From the NCBI GenBank assembly GCA_934512155.1, contig CAKSWS010000038.1, positions 1 to 13,575 of the forward strand: DNA of 13,575 nucleotides, in the 5' to 3' direction. Source of the stretch: an uncultured Eubacterium sp. (GTDB lineage Bacteria; Bacillota; Clostridia; Oscillospirales; Acutalibacteraceae). The notes under the pieces were generated by a model. That model was not told where the DNA came from, made no database searches, and worked only from the letters and a program-made list of their open reading frames with translations. Position numbers and translations under genes: made by a program. Positions within the stretch are counted from its first letter, which is position 1; every line of letters starts with the position of its first letter. Shown here piece after piece: positions 1-6,208 of this stretch.

Positions 1-2
1 GC

Positions 3-422
3 TCGGGTGAGTACGATTACATCCTGATTGATTCTCCCCCTACGTTGGGTTGCTGGGTCATGAATATTCTCTGCGCCTCAGACAGGGTCATCATTCCTGT
101 GGAAGCCAGTCCCTGGGGGATGTTCGGGCTGGCAAACATGTTTGATTTTCTCAATGATGTAAAACAGATCGCACCGGATCTTATGGTCATGGGCGTGGTT
201 CTTACGAAAGTGGATACGAGAAAAAATTATTTCAGGCAGACCATGGAAACCTTTCAGGAAATGCCGGACATTCATCTGTTTGACACGTTGATCCGTGTGG
301 ACAGTTCCATCGAGTGGTCACAGGACAGCAGTGCCCCGGTGGTGGAATTTAAAAAGAGCAGCAGAAGTGCCGGTGAATATATGGAATTAGCCAAGGAGGT
401 AATGGAGTATGGCAGTAGGTAA
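3..422 (+). CDS. parA: ParA/Soj-family partition ATPase, C-terminal part (5' end outside window)
   Basis: The open frame enters from the left edge and gives 139 residues of a ParA-type ATPase. It begins just before the Walker-B-like segment YDYILIDSPPTLG, whose Asp coordinates Mg2+ in this family. The following DRVIIPVEASPWGMFGL and GVVLTKVD segments are also typical of ParA/Soj. The Walker A part and roughly the first 110-120 residues lie outside the window. ParA proteins bind DNA non-specifically as ATP dimers and position plasmids, chromosomes or protein complexes. The gene overlaps the next one by 14 bp (ATG at 409, stop at 420-422), so the two are probably translationally coupled. Codon use is more GC-balanced than in all genes right of position 1024. 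The first in-frame TTG at 45 is only an internal codon. No ParB-like gene is visible. Confidence 0.88.
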   Translation, partial: SGEYDYILIDSPPTLGCWVMNILCASDRVIIPVEASPWGMFGLANMFDFLNDVKQIAPDLMVMGVVLTKVDTRKNYFRQTMETFQEMPDIHLFDTLIRVDSSIEWSQDSSAPVVEFKKSSRSAGEYMELAKEVMEYGSR

Positions 423-804
423 AGCAAGTTTAAAACGGGCAGCAAAAGCGGCAGAAATGGAAGTGAAGACGGAGAAGCTTCCGGTTTCCGAAAAGGAAGC
501 AGCGGAGAAAACAGAAACCGTTACAGAGACCGCTGCAAAGGTTCAGGCGGCAGCAGAGCCGGAGAAAGAAAAAAAGACGGAGCCGTCAGAAGTGAAACCG
601 AAGAAGAGCAGCGTTTCCAGAAAGACAAAAGCCGCAGCAGAAACATCTGCAGCAGCGGAGAAAACCAAAACAACACGGAAAAGAAAACCGGCAGCAGCCA
701 GAACGACAGCAGCAAAAACAGCAGCAAAAGCCGACACCGCAGAGAAGAGGCCGGAAACAAATCATATTCCTTTTACGAAGGAACTGCCGGTCTATCTTCT
801 GTAA
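409..804 (+). CDS. Ala/Lys/Glu-rich low-complexity protein encoded next to ParA
   Basis: 131 residues dominated by Ala, Lys, Glu, Thr and Pro with no recognisable folded domain. The first ~60 residues are mixed-charge. Residues ~65-115 form a strongly basic, AAK/TRKRKPAA-like tract reminiscent of histone-H1-like bacterial tails. The protein ends in a distinct short hydrophobic tail, HIPFTKELPVYLL. The ATG at 409 lies inside the end of parA, which argues for a shared transcript and for a role as a partner of that ATPase. A DNA-binding or adaptor role is inferred only from charge and context; I do not recognise the family. The antisense frames over this stretch are artefacts of its repetitive GCA/AAA codons. 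Confidence 0.7.
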   Translation: MAVGKASLKRAAKAAEMEVKTEKLPVSEKEAAEKTETVTETAAKVQAAAEPEKEKKTEPSEVKPKKSSVSRKTKAAAETSAAAEKTKTTRKRKPAAARTTAAKTAAKADTAEKRPETNHIPFTKELPVYLL

Positions 805-859
805 AAGCGGATGTGAGAGGATTTCTCGGTTGGTTTCACGTTGTTTTATGTGAAATTCC

Positions 860-888
860 TTGCGGTTTGAGACGGATTATGCTATAAT
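860..888 (+). promoter_or_regulatory. Predicted sigma-A promoter for the truncated gene at 982
   Basis: A -35 box TTGCGG (860-865) and a perfect -10 box TATAAT (883-888) are separated by 17 bp. Transcription would start near 895 and give a leader of about 85 nt before the ATG at 982. That leader contains a short hairpin, GCTGTCC/GGATAGC with a CGGA loop (949-966), and the G-rich ribosome binding site at 971-980. The hairpin has no T-run, so it is not a terminator, and I recognise no known leader class. Confidence 0.7.
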
Positions 889-981
889 TGTGTTAATTAT
901 GTAACGAATCACAATCCATCGCCAAAAGAAAAAACGGGGGAAACAAAAGCTGTCCCGGAGGATAGCAGAAGGGGTAAAGGT

Positions 982-1017
982 ATGCATAGTTTTGACATTA
1001 AAACCAAGATTTATTAA
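982..1017 (+). pseudogene. Truncated start of a probable iron-containing alcohol dehydrogenase
   Basis: An ATG at 982, with the purine-rich ribosome binding site GGGGTAAAGG just upstream and a good promoter at 860-888, opens a frame of only 11 codons: MHSFDIKTKIY, then TAA. The pattern F-[DN]-x-x-T-K-I-Y is how many iron-containing alcohol dehydrogenases begin, where the next residues would be FG (TTT GGN). The frame ends exactly where the DNA changes to the AT-rich segment, so I read it as the 5' stub of a full-length gene cut off at a junction, not as a real small peptide. The family call rests on 11 residues and is an inference. The start-site context is strong. Confidence 0.5.
1000..1014. 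other. Junction between two unrelated DNA segments, with ~15-bp shared sequence
   Basis: Left of here the DNA is GC-balanced; right of here it is AT-rich. The 15 bases fit both flanking genes. On the plus strand they read IKTKIY-type codons of the alcohol dehydrogenase start. On the minus strand they read INLGF, the expected continuation of the CCA-adding enzyme. Both genes lose their expected sequence immediately beyond this stretch. This is what a join at a short shared word would produce, either in assembly or by illegitimate recombination. Confidence 0.7.
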
Positions 1018-1023
1018 ATCATG

Positions 1024-2217
1024 TCAGTTAACATTTAAATCTTTAACGGAAAAAGCGCAGTTTGCATTTGCAATCTCATTAACAGACGCCAAAGTTTTAT
1101 GCAGCATATCGGATTCAAAAGCAGTTTTTTCGGGATTATGAGCTTTCAAATCGGCAATACGAACCAAAAACAAGTTTCTTGTTTGTTCTGCACCGATTTT
1201 TGAAATCCAGCGTTTAACATTAATTTCATCCACATTTTCTATACTTTGATGATAACAAACAAGCTGAACAACCTTTTCTGTTAATTTATTACTTGCATGA
1301 AAACGGCGAAGTACATTTTCTGCAATTTCAGCACTTTTAAAGGCGTGTGTTTTAAAATGGTCCGTCCCCTTTTCATCTGTAGTTTTAACTGCCGGTTTAC
1401 CTATATCATGAAAAAGCATTGCAAGCCTTAACTCAACATCCGAAGGCGCATTTTCAACTGCATGAATTATATGATAATAAACATTATAAATATGCCACGG
1501 GTTATTTTGAACACAATTAAAAGTAGGTTTTAATTCAGGGATTATAACGGAAATAACATCTTTATATTTATCAAGCACATTATAGACATTTTTGCCTGTT
1601 AACAATTTGCAAAGTTCGGCAAATATTCGTTCAGAAGCAACATTTAACAGCAAGTTTTTGTTATTAAAAATTGCCTGTGATGTTTTTTCTTCAATTTCAA
1701 AACCGAGAACAGAAGAAAAACGGAGAGCACGCATAATACGCAATGCATCCTCTTTAAAACGCAAATCGGGATTACCAACGCAGCGAATTAATTTGCTTTT
1801 TATATCATTTTCACCGCCAAACAAATCAACAATGCCCGTTTTATCGCTGTAGGCAAGAGCGTTAATTGTAAAATCACGGCGTTTTAAATCTTCTTCAACA
1901 TTTAAAACAAATGAAACGGTATCCGGATGACGGTTATCCTCATACTCGCCGTCTGTTCTGAAAGTTGTTATTTCAACAGGCTCACCCATTGAAACAGCGG
2001 TAATTGTGCCGTGTTTTATGCCTGTTTCGATAAACTTAATGTTATTATTTTCAAGAACCTTTTCAGTTTCACAAGGCAAGGCAGAAGTTGCAATATCAAC
2101 ATCACCGGGGACAAAACCCATGATGCTGTCTCTTACAAAGCCGCCAACAACAAAAGCACTAAACCCATTTTTATTTAGTGCAGTTATAATTTTATTTGCA
2201 TATTCGGGAATATTCAT
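1024..2217 (-). CDS. cca: CCA-adding tRNA nucleotidyltransferase, C-terminally truncated
   Basis: A 397-residue class II CCA enzyme, which adds or repairs the 3' CCA of tRNAs in the cytoplasm using CTP and ATP. Visible motifs are GGFVRD (25-30), the metal-binding DVD (39-41), RRDFTINALAY (113-123), the nucleotide-recognition region LRFKEDALRIMRALRF (~152-167) and an HD-type domain around FHDIGKP (269-275). Relatives are usually about 440-450 residues. Here the frame ends after KDLNVN at a TGA (1024-1026), where the family has a conserved Gly (KDLxxNG). Reading past the TGA gives HDLINLGF, exactly the expected continuation, before sequence identity is lost at ~1000. The stop is therefore premature by one base (GGA to TGA) and the real C-terminus is missing. 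The start ATG is preceded by AAGGCAGG. Confidence 0.93.
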   Translation of the reverse strand: MNIPEYANKIITALNKNGFSAFVVGGFVRDSIMGFVPGDVDIATSALPCETEKVLENNNIKFIETGIKHGTITAVSMGEPVEITTFRTDGEYEDNRHPDTVSFVLNVEEDLKRRDFTINALAYSDKTGIVDLFGGENDIKSKLIRCVGNPDLRFKEDALRIMRALRFSSVLGFEIEEKTSQAIFNNKNLLLNVASERIFAELCKLLTGKNVYNVLDKYKDVISVIIPELKPTFNCVQNNPWHIYNVYYHIIHAVENAPSDVELRLAMLFHDIGKPAVKTTDEKGTDHFKTHAFKSAEIAENVLRRFHASNKLTEKVVQLVCYHQSIENVDEINVKRWISKIGAEQTRNLFLVRIADLKAHNPEKTAFESDMLHKTLASVNEIANANCAFSVKDLNVN

Positions 2218-2240
2218 ATTAACGCCTGCCTTATATGTTT

Positions 2241-2269
2241 ATTTTATCACATTGAGTGAAATAATACAA
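2241..2269 (-). promoter_or_regulatory. Candidate promoter for cca
   Basis: On the minus strand, TTGTAT (2264-2269) and TAAAAT (2241-2246) are spaced by 17 bp, about 25 bp ahead of the cca ATG. The match is moderate. In this 54-bp divergent gap I see no convincing promoter or Shine-Dalgarno site for the plus-strand gene at 2272. Confidence 0.45.
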
Positions 2270-2271
2270 AT

Positions 2272-2661
2272 ATGAAAAAATTATTATATTATGCATATCT
2301 GTTTACACTGTTCGGCTATTCATACTGCACAGTTGAAATAATTTGGCGGGGACGCACCCATTACAGCATGTTTTTTGCCGGCGGTATAATAGGACTTTTG
2401 TTTGTTGCTTTATCAATAAAAACAAAAAAGGCACCTCTTTTTAAGAAGTGCCTTTTGGGAACAATGATCATTACCGTCGTTGAATTGATTTTCGGCGGAA
2501 TTTTTAATGTTAAATATAACATGAATGTTTGGAATTACTGCAGTTTGCCATTTAATTTTTCGGGGCAAATTTGCCTGCCGTATTCAATTTTGTGGTTTGG
2601 ATTGTGCTTTATCATTTTCAAATGGATTATTAAAGATGATTTTCACAACAGAGCTTTTTGA
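2272..2661 (+). CDS. Small CmpB-like (putative ABC transporter type IV family) integral membrane protein
   Basis: 129 residues with four likely membrane segments (about 4-20, 33-48, 60-79, 101-119). The stretch from ELIFGGIFN through NVWNYCSLPFNFSGQICLPYS to the terminal KDD is the signature of small relatives of the PF06541 family (ABC_trans_CmpB, putative ABC-transporter type IV), where one finds nVWDYSnlPxNxxGQICLxxSxxW followed by a DD near the C-terminus. The function of the family is not settled. The upstream in-frame TGA forces the start at 2272 or later, and the ribosome binding site is poor. Its last 78 bp overlap the opposite-strand gene ending at 2584. Codons 52-62, in the basic loop between segments 2 and 3, also form the terminator hairpin of the opposing operon. 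It ends at TGA. Confidence 0.75.
   Translation: MKKLLYYAYLFTLFGYSYCTVEIIWRGRTHYSMFFAGGIIGLLFVALSIKTKKAPLFKKCLLGTMIITVVELIFGGIFNVKYNMNVWNYCSLPFNFSGQICLPYSILWFGLCFIIFKWIIKDDFHNRAF
2418..2456 (-). terminator. Intrinsic terminator of the pgcA operon, inside an opposite-strand gene
   Basis: A stem of AAAAGGCAC with GTGCCTTTT (2426-2434/2448-2456), extended by TCTT/AAGA (2436-2439/2443-2446) across one C/A mismatch, has a 3-nt loop. Read on the minus strand it is followed by a run of six T then GTTTTT, a good rho-independent terminator. It lies ~130 nt past the stop codon of the minus-strand gene at 2584-3018. On the plus strand it is in-frame coding sequence (KAPLFKKCL), and only four Ts end its stem, so it would be weaker in that direction. 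Confidence 0.8.
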
Positions 2662-3018
2662 ATACTTTTGTAATTCTTCCACCGCCTGTTTTACTTCATC
2701 ATCATTCAACGGTTCCTGTTCTTCAGGGTAATCCCATTTATCAAAGGGATTGTTTTTTGTAACAACCATTCTTCCCTGTTCATCAAGTTGCCAAGGAAAT
2801 ACAAGAATTTTACGTTTGTTTTTTACAAAAAACAAATTGCCTGTTCTTCCGTTTGAAACATTTTTCCAATAAACAAGTTTATTTGCCTGTTTCATAATTG
2901 CCAAAACCTGCTGTTCTGCAGGAAGTCTTTTAAACTGCCATTTATTAAAAAGAGGCAAAATTATAATTCCCAGCACCAAAACAACTGCCACAATTACAAT
3001 TATTTGAGTAGTATTCAT
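2584..3018 (-). CDS. Single-pass membrane protein of unknown function (144 aa)
   Basis: Not recognised. The N-terminus is a membrane anchor (residues ~5-23, rich in Ile/Val). It is followed by a basic patch (NKWQFKRL) and a soluble, probably cytoplasmic domain. This contains LVYWKNVSNGRTGNLFFV, ILVFPW and NNPFDKWDYPEEQEP, and ends in a polar tail. The ATG overlaps the stop codon of the mannosidase gene (TAATG arrangement), so it is translationally coupled as the last gene of the pgcA operon. The stop TGA at 2584-2586 lies inside the convergent plus-strand gene. The C-terminal ~26 codons (roughly SSVVKIIFNNPFENDKAQ) are antisense to the conserved end of that gene and may be less constrained. 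The tight coupling supports it being real. Confidence 0.7.
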   Translation of the reverse strand: MNTTQIIVIVAVVLVLGIIILPLFNKWQFKRLPAEQQVLAIMKQANKLVYWKNVSNGRTGNLFFVKNKRKILVFPWQLDEQGRMVVTKNNPFDKWDYPEEQEPLNDDEVKQAVEELQKYSKSSVVKIIFNNPFENDKAQSKPQN

Positions 3019-5948
3019 TATTTATCAAATCCCAAAGTAATAATTTCAAAAGGAGAGTAATTTACAACATCCGTTTCGCCCTGAACTTCTTCAAGCATAT
3101 TAAGAACTTTTGCTTTTTTGCTTAAACTAAACGAACCACGCTTGCCGTCCTGTTCGGAAAGACGAACAACAATCATTTTGCCGTCTTCACTTTCCTTAAC
3201 AGCCTGAAGATAAAGAGGTTCAAACGTATCCGAAAGCACATTTTCCACATCTGCTTTGACAAGAGGCACATTATATTGAAAAGCAATGTTATTAATACCG
3301 GCAGAAACGGCGTTTCCGCTGTGCGGAATAATCATATAGCAAAAATCATGATTGCCCATATCGGATTCAACATCAGGGCGAATAGTAGCTCTGAGCAATG
3401 AAAGGCTGATTGTATTTTTATCAAATCCAACGCCATACTTACCATCGTTAATTACAGCAACGCCACTGTCTGTTTCAGCCAAATCGCACCATTTATGGTG
3501 GCAAGTTTCAAAGCGTGCCTGCTGCCATGTTGTATTTTTATGGGTATCACGCTCAATAAATCCGGCAGATGTATCACAAAGAGCTTTTCTTGAAAGAACA
3601 TTGCACGCAAATTCAACCTTTGCAAGCTTGTGTTTTTCGTGCCAATCAACAACATTTTCAACTTCTATACCTCTACTTCTTCTAAACAATCTTATAAGCA
3701 TTGTCCAAGTGGATTTTTCAGTTTTAAGAGTTGTTACAAATGTTGCACATTCACCGTCTTTTTCAAGCAAAGTCAACGGTTGTTCAACCTGAAGTTCAAT
3801 TTGCTTATCTTTGTAATTAGGCAAAATATCCCAAGCATCATAATTGCCGGGGCAATCGGTATAAATTTTTAATTTATTAAAATCACCATCTGCCCACTGC
3901 CTTGAAAGTTCTTTATCAAACAACGAAGCAACAGAGCCATCCTCGTTAAATTTAATTGAATAATAGGGTGTTTCAACGGTTTCACCGATTTCTATCCACT
4001 CTTTTGTATAATCGGTTTTACGAAGAGAAGCGCAAGACAAAGGAGCAATGTTTGGAATAATCCAATTACCTTTTTCAAAATATCTTGTGGAAGTGCCGTT
4101 TTTATTCGGAACAAAAGTTAAAGCATCTCTTTTAAAGTTAAGAGTATTAAAATATTTTGAGCCTGTACCTATAATTTCATCAAGTGCGGAATTTATCTCG
4201 CCGTAATCTGCCATAGCATCCTTATAAACAGGATTGATATGTGAACCCGGCAAAATATCATGAAATTGATTGATTAACAATTTTTTATAAAGAGCCGTTA
4301 TTTGTTCACGGTTATCTTCACCACGCAAAACGCTTAACATTTCTGCTGTTCTGAACTTATATTCAAGCTGCCTGTTTAACTTTTTTAAATTGCTTTTTGT
4401 TGTAAAAGTGCCACGGTGCATTTCAAGGTAAAGTTCGCCGTCCCAAGTTTCAAGAGAATCATTGTTTTTTAAATTCTTTTCAAGGAATTCGGCACCACCC
4501 ATATGTGTGCATTTAGGCATAACAGAAAGCTTATCGAAACGGTGCATAAGTTCTATCATTTCTTCGGTACAACCGGAACCTCCGTCGCCGTAGCCGAACA
4601 TATTCATTGTTTGACCGCCGCTGTCTTTATCAATATACGCTTCCCAGTTTTCCTGAATTTGGCTTGGCATATTCCAAGTAATAAAATGAGTAGGCGGAAC
4701 ACATGCAAGAACCTCTGTGCCGTCTATTCCGCGCCATTTAAAATTGTTATGAGGAAAACGGTTTGTATCGTTCCAAGTAGACATTTTGTTTGACACAAAA
4801 TAATCAACGCCGCTTTTTTTAAGAATTTGAGGCAAAATCCAGCTGTTGCCGAAAACATCCGGAAGCCAGGCATTATTTACGGCTTTGCCAAACATTCTTT
4901 CATAAGTTTTTTGACCGTATAAGCACTGACGAACAAGACTTTCGGCAGTAGGAATATTACAATCCGGCTCAACATACATTGCACCCACAGGTTCAAACTG
5001 ACCGTTTGCCACTTTTTCTTTTAATTCATTAAACACATCGGGATAATACTTTTCAAGTGTTTCATAAACATAAGGTTGTGTGTGGGTATATTTAAAATCG
5101 GGATACTTATCCATAAGTCTTAACTGAATAAGCACTGTTCTTAAATTCTTTTGAACTGCATGAATTCTGCGCCAATAATATGCAATATCCAAATGAGAAT
5201 GAGCGATAAGCGCAACATCTCCGCTGCCCTTACAATTATCATTAGCATAAACAACATCATCAATATACTTTTTAGCCTTTTCAACGCCTGTTAACTCATC
5301 ACCGTCAAAATCTATTAAGTTCATAGCATTATTAAGTTCTTTATTGAGGAAGTTTCTGTAATCCTCATTAAACAAATCGCTTTTTGCAATATCAAGCAAA
5401 AGCTCAAAATCCCAAACTAAATCCTGAACAGCATGATTAACCGTGCAAATATAAGCACCTTCAAAAATTTGACGGCATCCACGAACCGAAAGGCTTTCCG
5501 GATTTCGTTCATCATCAGGTTTTGAACGGTTATAACCCATCATATCAAAATGAAGAGTTTCTTTATCGTTAATATAAGGAGAAAGTAACATTCTTTCTCT
5601 GTTAGGGTCTACACCGCCGATATATTTGCCGTTAATTTTAACGCAAATTTCCGCAGCTGTTTTAAGTGAAAACCAAAGTTCTTTACCCTGTAATTCTTTT
5701 GGAATATTAACATCTGCGGTAATAAACGCCGTTCCGTCGGGAGTAAAATACATATCGCCTTTTTTAAGAGGTCTGTAATCATCGGAATAATAATCAAATT
5801 CCATTTCACTGACTTGGCGGGCATCTTTAATCATTAAATTTTCAATTTCCCATTTTGAATCGTAAATATACCTTTTAAGCCAGCCAAAGCGCAAATCAGT
5901 CCATTCCTCAGGCCGCATTGAGCGCCTAACAACTTTAATATGTGCCAT
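3018..5948 (-). CDS. Alpha-mannosidase, glycoside hydrolase family 38
   Basis: 976 residues, the usual size for bacterial GH38 enzymes, which release mannose from alpha-mannosides by a retaining mechanism using a Zn2+ ion. Residues ~65-135 form an N-terminal beta-rich domain (TPDGTAFITADV, INGKYIGGVDPNRE). The catalytic domain starts with AHSHLDIAYYWR (249-260), whose HSHLD holds the zinc-binding His-x-Asp pair. WLPDVFGNSWILPQILKKSG (361-380) carries the nucleophile Asp364. YGDGGSG (453-459) and the zinc-ligand segment NQFHDILPGSH (560-570) follow. The C-terminal half is the beta-sandwich region common to the family. No signal peptide or membrane segment is present, so it should act in the cytoplasm on imported oligosaccharides. 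The ATG has a strong AAGGGGG site that overlaps the stop of the preceding NifU-like gene. It is third in the operon. Confidence 0.95.
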   Translation of the reverse strand: MAHIKVVRRSMRPEEWTDLRFGWLKRYIYDSKWEIENLMIKDARQVSEMEFDYYSDDYRPLKKGDMYFTPDGTAFITADVNIPKELQGKELWFSLKTAAEICVKINGKYIGGVDPNRERMLLSPYINDKETLHFDMMGYNRSKPDDERNPESLSVRGCRQIFEGAYICTVNHAVQDLVWDFELLLDIAKSDLFNEDYRNFLNKELNNAMNLIDFDGDELTGVEKAKKYIDDVVYANDNCKGSGDVALIAHSHLDIAYYWRRIHAVQKNLRTVLIQLRLMDKYPDFKYTHTQPYVYETLEKYYPDVFNELKEKVANGQFEPVGAMYVEPDCNIPTAESLVRQCLYGQKTYERMFGKAVNNAWLPDVFGNSWILPQILKKSGVDYFVSNKMSTWNDTNRFPHNNFKWRGIDGTEVLACVPPTHFITWNMPSQIQENWEAYIDKDSGGQTMNMFGYGDGGSGCTEEMIELMHRFDKLSVMPKCTHMGGAEFLEKNLKNNDSLETWDGELYLEMHRGTFTTKSNLKKLNRQLEYKFRTAEMLSVLRGEDNREQITALYKKLLINQFHDILPGSHINPVYKDAMADYGEINSALDEIIGTGSKYFNTLNFKRDALTFVPNKNGTSTRYFEKGNWIIPNIAPLSCASLRKTDYTKEWIEIGETVETPYYSIKFNEDGSVASLFDKELSRQWADGDFNKLKIYTDCPGNYDAWDILPNYKDKQIELQVEQPLTLLEKDGECATFVTTLKTEKSTWTMLIRLFRRSRGIEVENVVDWHEKHKLAKVEFACNVLSRKALCDTSAGFIERDTHKNTTWQQARFETCHHKWCDLAETDSGVAVINDGKYGVGFDKNTISLSLLRATIRPDVESDMGNHDFCYMIIPHSGNAVSAGINNIAFQYNVPLVKADVENVLSDTFEPLYLQAVKESEDGKMIVVRLSEQDGKRGSFSLSKKAKVLNMLEEVQGETDVVNYSPFEIITLGFDK

Positions 5949-5962
5949 TTAGCATTACCCCC

Positions 5963-6196
5963 TTAAACATCCTGAAAATAAGGCTTTTTGCGAATGGCAT
6001 TAACCTTAACTGTTTTATGTAAATCTCTTTTAATTTCGCCTTCTATCCACTCAACGCACCTGTTAAGAATAAGGCACTTTGAACATTCGCCCCTGAAAAT
6101 AACGGTTAAAACATTGCCGTTAAGAGATACAAATTCTATCCATCCTCCATCGCCTTGAATTTTAGGCTGAAGAACCTCATTTATATATTTTTCCAT
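5963..6196 (-). CDS. Stand-alone NifU-like C-terminal domain protein
   Basis: 77 residues resembling the NifU C-terminal (Nfu) fold, PF01106. It has LQPKIQGDGGWIEF (9-22), matching the usual RPxLxxDGGdvEl, then a beta hairpin (NGNVLTVIFRG) and the CxxC motif GECSKC (Cys38, Cys41), followed by a helix. In the family the two cysteines of a dimer hold a transferable Fe-S cluster. A third cysteine, Cys47, is present. The residues after CxxC (LILNRCVEW) differ from the usual CPSSxxTLxxGIE, so cluster delivery is plausible but not assured. The gene lies between pgcA (12-bp gap) and the GH38 gene (14-bp gap), clearly in the same operon. Neither neighbour is an Fe-S enzyme, so its client is not evident from context. 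Confidence 0.75.
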   Translation of the reverse strand: MEKYINEVLQPKIQGDGGWIEFVSLNGNVLTVIFRGECSKCLILNRCVEWIEGEIKRDLHKTVKVNAIRKKPYFQDV

Positions 6197-6208
6197 ACTA
6201 ACACCAAC

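Noticed and set aside
521..760. Antisense open frames rich in Leu/Phe/Ala over the Ala/Lys-rich gene
   Set aside because: By-products of repetitive GCA/AAA codons; no ribosome binding site or recognisable domain.
834..855. TTTCAC/GTGAAA hairpin as terminator of the parA operon
   Set aside because: Only six pairs with a 10-nt loop and no T-run after it.
1..1000. Left segment as an integrated plasmid or conjugative element because of parA
   Set aside because: No integrase, direct repeats, tRNA target or transfer genes are visible, and both genes at the border are cut simultaneously. A chimeric join is simpler.
1024..1026. UGA recoded as glycine (as in some candidate phyla)
   Set aside because: Two other genes (ends at 2584 and 2661) use TGA as a sensible stop and give no meaningful protein beyond it. 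The site is also next to a suspected misassembly.
3352..3792. Plus-strand 146-codon frame inside the mannosidase gene
   Set aside because: Shadow of a well-supported GH38 gene, with low-complexity Ser/Phe content and no start signals.
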